NCBI GenBank assembly: GCA_949281375.1
Contig: CASDLT010000011.1
Location: 1-32,865 of the forward strand
Length of the DNA stretch: 32,865 nucleotides
DNA from: an uncultured Nitrosomonas sp.
Lineage (GTDB): Bacteria > Pseudomonadota > Gammaproteobacteria > Burkholderiales > Nitrosomonadaceae
Reading direction: 5' to 3'
This document shows, one piece after another, positions 28,601 through 32,865 of this stretch (position 1 is its first letter; each line of letters begins with the position of its first letter). The notes under the pieces were generated by a model. It did no database searches. It was given only the letters and a program-made list of their open reading frames with translations, and was not told the DNA's origin. Made by a program: the position numbers and the translations under genes.

Positions 28601-30154
28601 CTACTGCAACGCAATGAGGATGGGGATCATCCCGATGCCCAACTCATGTGGCCGCAGCGCCTTTCCGATCACGGCACCGAAGGCTCGCGCCGGATCGCTG
28701 GCTTTCATCGCGTGTCCCGACACCGGAGAGGTCGTTAGCATATCGCCCATTTCGATGGCGCCATTCTCCGCCGTTACCTTGCAATACACCTTGCCCAGCA
28801 ACGCGATCGGTGAGCGGCTCGAGGAACCCGGTTGTTTGTCGAGGATTAGGCCGGGCTTGTATTGACCCGCGCCGGAAATGACACCGGCGACACACTTGTC
28901 ATACGCAGCCCTGCAGGGATGCAACACCCCGTCTTCGCCGATCACCATGACACTGCCTGGCTCGGCCAGCGTGAGGCTGATCACGTCGAAATCTTCGGCA
29001 CAGTCCGCGTTCGCCAGCAGTATGTCACCGCCGACGCCAAGTTCACCACCTATCCAGACGCGACCGTCGAAGAATCCGGCATGACCCAACCGCCCTTCCT
29101 TCTTAGCGAAAAGCGCCGCGCCCGTACCGCGCGGGTTGAGGTTATACGCCGCGATCGCGGCCACCTGCGTTGAATGTGTTTCCGCATGGACTGCTTCGTA
29201 GTCCGTGCTGTACGCCGCTACTCCCATTCCCGCGCGACTGATCGCCTTCACGCCGATACCGCCGCCGCGATGTTCTCCGCAGACGCCGACGCCGGCCGTG
29301 TTGTCGAATGGAATCGCGGTGAGGTTACCAATCGAGATGCCATCGTCCACGTGCGCTACATCGCTGATAATCACGCTGCCTAGAGAAGTTGACGGCTTCG
29401 TATCCGGCAAGTGTGTGGGCGCGAGACCCGTGGTCATCATCAATTGTGAATTCTTAAAAGTTGACAGCTCGGGCGCCGGATCTTGATGCGGCAGCACCGG
29501 TTGCATGACGGTTTTCGCTTTCGCTGCGTATTTCTTGGCCGCCGCGCCGACGTCGAACGTCGTCTTTGCTACGACCTCCGCATGAATTTTGTCGAAGTAA
29601 GGACTGCGCCCCGCGATTCCCCACACTCCCGTACCGGTTTCACAGGTGCCTAGCACGCCTTCGCTGCGATCGCTCCAACCTTCGACGCCCCGACCTGTTT
29701 TCGACGTACCGCGCACGCCGGCCGATGTGGCACTGTCCCCCGAAACACCATATGAAGATTCCGACCAGCCTTCAACACCGCGACCCGACTTTGAAACCGC
29801 GCGTACTGCCGAAGCGCTTTCGCTTTGCGCGGCAACACCCACGCCGGAATTGCTGCTGGCGGCTACGCCACTGCCGGTGTCGCTGTTGCCGCGCAGCGCA
29901 TCGCCGGTCTGCGACAGGCCTTCGACCCCGCGACCAGTTTTCGACAGCCCTTTGACGCCGACTTCAGCATCACCCTGACCGACAACACCATTTCCACTTT
30001 CGCTGAATCCAGAAACGCCATCCCCGCTTATGCTGACACCGATCACACCAGCGCCATCCGCTTGACTCTCACCCGCAATACCGTGGTGTTTCTTGCTGAT
30101 GCCAACGATGGCAACCTGATTGACCTTGGAGACTTCATTCTTAAAAGTAGGCAT
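28601..30154 (-). CDS. Repeat-rich fibre-like protein
   Basis: The 517-aa product starts at ATG 30154 after an AAGGGG ribosome site. Residues ~15-210 are about a dozen short Gly/Ser repeats of the form GV-x-G-x-S-x-T/S-G-x-GV (for example GLSKTGRGVEGLSQTG and GTSKTGRGVEGWSDRS), likely an elongated beta-helix or collagen-like stalk. A linker follows, then a second Gly-rich zone with GVGVCGEHRGGGIGVKA (~290). A C-terminal domain (~385-517) contains DCAEDFDVISLTLAEPGSVM, GLILDKQPGSSSRSPIALLG and MGDMLTTSPVSGHAMKASDP. I have seen this C-terminal type in tail-fibre-like and cell-surface proteins. It leads the four-gene minus-strand cluster. GC content is clearly higher than in the genes at its far end. 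Confidence 0.7.
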   Translation of the reverse strand: MPTFKNEVSKVNQVAIVGISKKHHGIAGESQADGAGVIGVSISGDGVSGFSESGNGVVGQGDAEVGVKGLSKTGRGVEGLSQTGDALRGNSDTGSGVAASSNSGVGVAAQSESASAVRAVSKSGRGVEGWSESSYGVSGDSATSAGVRGTSKTGRGVEGWSDRSEGVLGTCETGTGVWGIAGRSPYFDKIHAEVVAKTTFDVGAAAKKYAAKAKTVMQPVLPHQDPAPELSTFKNSQLMMTTGLAPTHLPDTKPSTSLGSVIISDVAHVDDGISIGNLTAIPFDNTAGVGVCGEHRGGGIGVKAISRAGMGVAAYSTDYEAVHAETHSTQVAAIAAYNLNPRGTGAALFAKKEGRLGHAGFFDGRVWIGGELGVGGDILLANADCAEDFDVISLTLAEPGSVMVIGEDGVLHPCRAAYDKCVAGVISGAGQYKPGLILDKQPGSSSRSPIALLGKVYCKVTAENGAIEMGDMLTTSPVSGHAMKASDPARAFGAVIGKALRPHELGIGMIPILIALQ

Positions 30155-30430
30155 CTGTAACCCCTTTTCGTTGATTAGCCGGTGTACTCGTCAAAGCTAA
30201 TCTCTCTCCGGTAAGAAGTATGTGAGAAAACTCACAAATTCCCCGAGGACGTGTAAAAGTCTCGATTCGTTTTAAGGAAGAGAGGCTGGAGCATGAAGTC
30301 AAGAATGAAAGGGCGACCGGTGATGAATGTTAAAAACAAATACTATTTTCGTTCTTAATCAGAGAAGCAAAATTCTAGCGACTCATTCGATGTTTTTCGT
30401 TGAATTTCACTGCTACAGTAAGCTCCACCG
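30155..30430. other. Intergenic stretch, no gene seen
   Basis: This lies between the fibre-like gene and the IS3 remnant. It contains the leader of the fibre-like gene (minus strand). Small open frames here (for example around 30327) cross into the IS3 remnant and show no known sequence. No tRNA or clear terminator is visible. Confidence 0.4.
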
Positions 30431-30867
30431 TCAGCAGACAGTGTCCGATAGAGATTCGGTCCGGGTTGGCCAGGGCATGAACTGCGCTGGGGAATGTCGC
30501 CCAACGCTTCATTCAGTCGTTATTCGTTGTAATCAATCAACCACTGGTCAGTGATTGCTAGAACCGGCTCAAGATTGGCAAAAAGATACGCATCAAGCAC
30601 CTCAGTCCGGTAAGTCCGATTAAAGCGCTCGATAAAGGCATTCTGGTTTGGCTGGATATATCGGATAGCGATACTTCTGGTCTCTGCCCATTCGGTGAAC
30701 ATCTGCGAGACCAGTTCCGGCCGTTGTCACAACGAATCTTCCTGGGTTTGCCACGCCATTCAATAATCCGATCCAGAGCCCGCGTAACGCGTTCTGATGG
30801 AAGCGATACATCCACTTCGATTCCCAACAACCCTTCACGGTTGAAGTCGTCCAACACCAAAGTAAGC
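30431..30867 (-). pseudogene. IS3-family transposase (OrfB) remnant
   Basis: On the minus strand, pieces of an IS3 OrfB catalytic domain appear in three frames. DDFNREGLLGIEVDVSLPSE then KPRKIRCDNG comes first. Then WAETRSIAIRYIQPNQNAF, IERFNRTYRTEVLDAYLF and WLIDYNE carry the DDE-region Glu. Lastly AQFMPWPTRTESLSDTVC ends at TGA (30431-30433). Between CDNG and the next piece one base is missing (30717 area), shifting the frame. An in-frame stop after YNE and a further shift follow. The usual GKP between IQP and NQNAF is also lost. The N-terminal half of OrfB and all of OrfA are absent. This is dead IS sequence. Confidence 0.8.
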
Positions 30868-30970
30868 TAGCAATGATGATACAAAGAATATTCTAAATTT
30901 CTAATTTATAAATTAAGCTAAATAATTGAGTGTAAGTTTAAATAATACTACGTATATTGAGGAGATTTAA

Positions 30971-31876
30971 TTGTATCAAAAACAATCAGCTAAATTTTTT
31001 AGCGGCAGCCTACCAAACGAAATATTTACTAAAATTGAAAATTTACTTGAAGAATTTCTGGAATTTGTCAAATATGAAGCACATGCAAGACAGCTACGAT
31101 CAGCAATTGTTCGCTCTATGCTTACATGTAGCATTACTATTATTCTTGATGAAAAAACTCTTTGGATAGTTGCACAAAAGCAAAATGGGATGCCCGTATT
31201 TAATAGAATTGACTGCAGGCAAAACACATTTTCAAAGGAACAAATATTTACCGCGGCGAAATTGGATTTTGGTTTTGATGATCCATTCATTATTCCCTTC
31301 TCCACCTCCCTTTTAGAACAAACCACAGAAGAAAGAAAGAACACACTTGAGGCTATCGCAAAAAGCCATGTCGAATCTGAATTCCAAAGGATGAATGCAG
31401 AAATGAACACAATCCAGATAAACCCGATATTCGGACCCGCCCAATATCAAGTTGATGCAAGGCTTGCTTTCGTGTTAATGCCATTCACCGAACCACTAAC
31501 GGATATTTATAGTAAAATTATAAAACCAACAATTGAGCAAACTCGTTTTAATTTAGTTTGTAAAAGAGCCGATGACATCAAATCGAACCGCGCAATTATT
31601 CAAGACATATGGAAGTCGATTTGCGAGGCAAGAATCATCATTGCTGACATGACTAATCTGAATCCCAACGTAATGTACGAACTTGGAATCGCTCATACAC
31701 TTGGTAAAGAAACGATTTTACTTTATCAAAATACAAGCACAGAAATTAATTTCCCATTCGATCTATCTCACATTCGCCGGATTGAGTACGAAAATTCTGC
31801 GACTGGCGGAAAGGAACTGGAGAAACGCCTAACCGATACACTCGAGACCGTCCTTGATTTCAGATTAATTGAATAG
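30971..31876 (+). CDS. TIR / deoxyribosyltransferase-like protein
   Basis: The start is TTG 30971, with GGAG at 30961-30964. The 301-aa protein has an N-terminal half of unknown type (~1-140, including a helix LPNEIFTKIENLLEEFLEFV). The C-terminal half (~160-260) has LAFVLMPFTEPLTDIYSKII, then KSNRAIIQDIWKSICEARII, then IADMTNLNPNVMYELGIAHT. This is a Rossmann-like fold with the D-x-T-x-x-N-P-N-V-x-Y-E-L-G signature, common to nucleoside 2-deoxyribosyltransferases and to TIR-like NAD-cleaving domains; the Glu of YELG is the expected catalytic residue. Such stand-alone proteins are common in defence islands. It is AT-rich and flanked by decayed genes. It may be an NAD- or nucleotide-cleaving abortive-infection protein, which is inference. 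Confidence 0.7.
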   Translation: MYQKQSAKFFSGSLPNEIFTKIENLLEEFLEFVKYEAHARQLRSAIVRSMLTCSITIILDEKTLWIVAQKQNGMPVFNRIDCRQNTFSKEQIFTAAKLDFGFDDPFIIPFSTSLLEQTTEERKNTLEAIAKSHVESEFQRMNAEMNTIQINPIFGPAQYQVDARLAFVLMPFTEPLTDIYSKIIKPTIEQTRFNLVCKRADDIKSNRAIIQDIWKSICEARIIIADMTNLNPNVMYELGIAHTLGKETILLYQNTSTEINFPFDLSHIRRIEYENSATGGKELEKRLTDTLETVLDFRLIE

Positions 31877-31887
31877 CTGATGATTGA

Positions 31888-32310
31888 TTAATATAAATGA
31901 TTTTCTAACCAATCTCCCCACTTAACTGCTCTGACAATCAAATCAATACGGTACTTTGCATTATATTTTGGAGTACGTGAATGATAATTCGCTGCCCTCG
32001 TCCAGACATCCCCTTGATCATTCTTGATATGTAGCCGTATACGCCAAGCGGCCAAGTCGTAAGCTTAACAACCTGCGGCTGACACATGATCAGGTTTAAT
32101 GCCGTATTTGGATAAATCCTTCAGATAAGTCGTATTGAACTGCATCGAACCGACATCATGCGTGCCGTTACTGTTTCGCACCCACTGCCCAGGTTTACCA
32201 CCTTCTTTTTCAGCAATTGCCAGCAGGATATTGGCAGGTATTTCATACTTGATAGCAGCAGCAACCGAACAAACTACACGCTCCTGCATGTCCGGAGGCA
32301 AATCCATCAT
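31888..32310 (-). pseudogene. SLT-type lytic transglycosylase with an internal stop
   Basis: On the minus strand, from ATG 32310, the protein begins MMDLPPDMQERVVCSVAAAI. It has PANILLAIAEKEGGKPGQWV with the catalytic-type Glu, then THDVGSMQFNTTYLKDLSKY with the G-x-M-Q-x-N phrase of soluble lytic transglycosylases. A TAA at 32065-32067 follows AAGC, but the same frame goes on with AYDLAAWRIRLHIKNDQGDV, then WTRAANYHSRTPKYNAKYRI, to TAA 31888-31890. That continuation is what VirB1-like/pilus-associated transglycosylases have. One nonsense codon therefore splits an otherwise complete ~140-aa gene. Readthrough cannot be excluded, but a recent pseudogene is more likely. Confidence 0.75.
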
Positions 32311-32755
32311 TTACTTCTCGGGTTAAATCCCATAAAGGTACGTAATCACCAATAGGATTTTAATGTTCTGGACTGAGCTTAAGGAGAATATCTGGCTGAG
32401 AATATGTCGACAGTAGGTAGTTCTTCCAATCTCGAGCCAATTCGCAGCTTCCCTGAATCCTTAACTGTATCAATCACCTAAATAAATTATCGCATCATGC
32501 ACGATAATTCCCAATCCACAAGCTCTTCACTTTATTGCATATAATTAATAACCTTCTGTAATTACTTTCCTTTCTTTGTGGCGCTGGATATTTTTCCCAT
32601 AATACTATCAATCTGGGGCTGTGGATTTTGATCCGGCGTTATACCACACCCGATAGGCATAATTTTTTATTCTCAAAACCATCGTTCTCCGAATATCTCA
32701 TCTCAGGTAAGGTTACGTCATGCCAGAGCTATAGTCAAATCTGGTGTACGGAGAA
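32311..32755. other. Intergenic stretch, nothing recognisable
   Basis: About 445 AT-rich bases between the SLT gene and the edge transposase tail. It contains the SLT leader (minus strand). I find no open frame with known sequence, no tRNA and no clear repeat. Confidence 0.4.
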
Positions 32756-32865
32756 TCAAGCGGCAACCTGTTTTTGATCTCGCGTTTGTTGTTTTATGCC
32801 GTTAACGAATTTAATGCCGGAGACTACATCGGCCAGCAGATTATAGCCCCTCAATCGGAACCATT
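32756..32865 (-). CDS. C-terminal end of a transposase-like protein (edge)
   Basis: The minus-strand frame enters from the right edge and reads WFRLRGYNLLADVVSGIK, then FVNGIKQQTRDQKQVAA, to the stop at 32756-32758. The 'LRGY-x-x-LADV-x-x-GI-x-F-x-NG' phrase and the VAA ending are ones I recall from bacterial transposase C-termini, but I cannot fix the family from 35 residues. The rest of the gene is outside the window. Confidence 0.45.
   Translation of the reverse strand, partial: WFRLRGYNLLADVVSGIKFVNGIKQQTRDQKQVAA

Noticed and set aside
27628..29978. Several + strand open frames opposite the fibre-like and HExxH genes
   Set aside because: They are shadows caused by the high GC content and repeats of the minus-strand genes. 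They lack ribosome sites and show no known motifs.
29500..30110. CRISPR array
   Set aside because: The repeats are irregular, lie in frame within a protein and have no unique spacers of constant length. No cas genes are present.
30327..30554. 75-aa + strand gene
   Set aside because: It crosses into the antisense of the IS3 remnant, with no known sequence and no ribosome site.

Overview
The window looks like an accessory, defence-rich stretch of a proteobacterial chromosome or large plasmid. HU, UmuC, the ISKra4/IS5/IS3 elements and the integrase are all of beta/gamma-proteobacterial style. A Nitrosomonas- or Methylococcales-like host is my guess only, since there is no rRNA, tRNA or ribosomal protein gene to anchor taxonomy. 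Many genes are decayed remnants (IS5, ISKra4, a polymorphic-toxin tail, hsdM, umuC, SIR2, a methylase tail, HNH, IS3, an SLT transglycosylase). This is what repeated insertion and deletion in an island leaves behind.

Layout. (a) 1-4240: a cut IS5-type transposase abuts a 5'-truncated ISKra4 transposase. The ISKra4 element in turn abuts the last ~50 codons of a polymorphic (Rhs-like) toxin with its probable immunity gene. Then come an HU gene, an hsdM N-terminal scrap, a small secreted protein and the C-terminal part of umuC. (b) 4404-20053: one long co-directional + strand operon. It encodes a SNF2-type helicase with a C-terminal DUF3883-like domain, a NYN/PIN-like RNase, a DUF1156 adenine methylase, a DUF262/HNH (GmrSD-like) protein, a DUF499 ATPase, a chimeric SIR2/methylase remnant, a GHKL-type ATPase, and a 728-aa protein with two phosphoribosyltransferase-like segments. 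(c) 20100-22200: a broken HNH gene, a MazF/PemK-type toxin with a ribbon-helix-helix-like antitoxin on the minus strand, a palindromic operator candidate and an intact tyrosine recombinase. (d) 22200-22580: an IS5-like end and an 84-bp element bounded by perfect 16-bp inverted repeats. (e) 22580-30154: four minus-strand genes (repeat-rich fibre-like protein, membrane-spanning HExxH metalloprotease-like protein, 964-aa unknown, 577-aa unknown). The first two are GC-rich and the last two AT-rich. (f) 30430-32865: an IS3 transposase remnant, a TIR/deoxyribosyltransferase-like protein, an SLT transglycosylase gene interrupted by one stop codon, and the last codons of another transposase-like gene at the right edge.

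The main biological unit is (b). The helicase + DUF1156 methylase + DUF499 ATPase core is related to DISARM and BREX and fits the 'helicase-methylase-ATPase' idea. However, it lacks PglZ and the DrmA/DrmB/DrmC set, and it carries extra modules (NYN, GmrSD-like, GHKL + PRTase-like). The tight overlaps (ATGA, TAATG, TGATG) argue that the products work together. The terminal GHKL/PRTase-like pair is the best candidate for an undescribed module.
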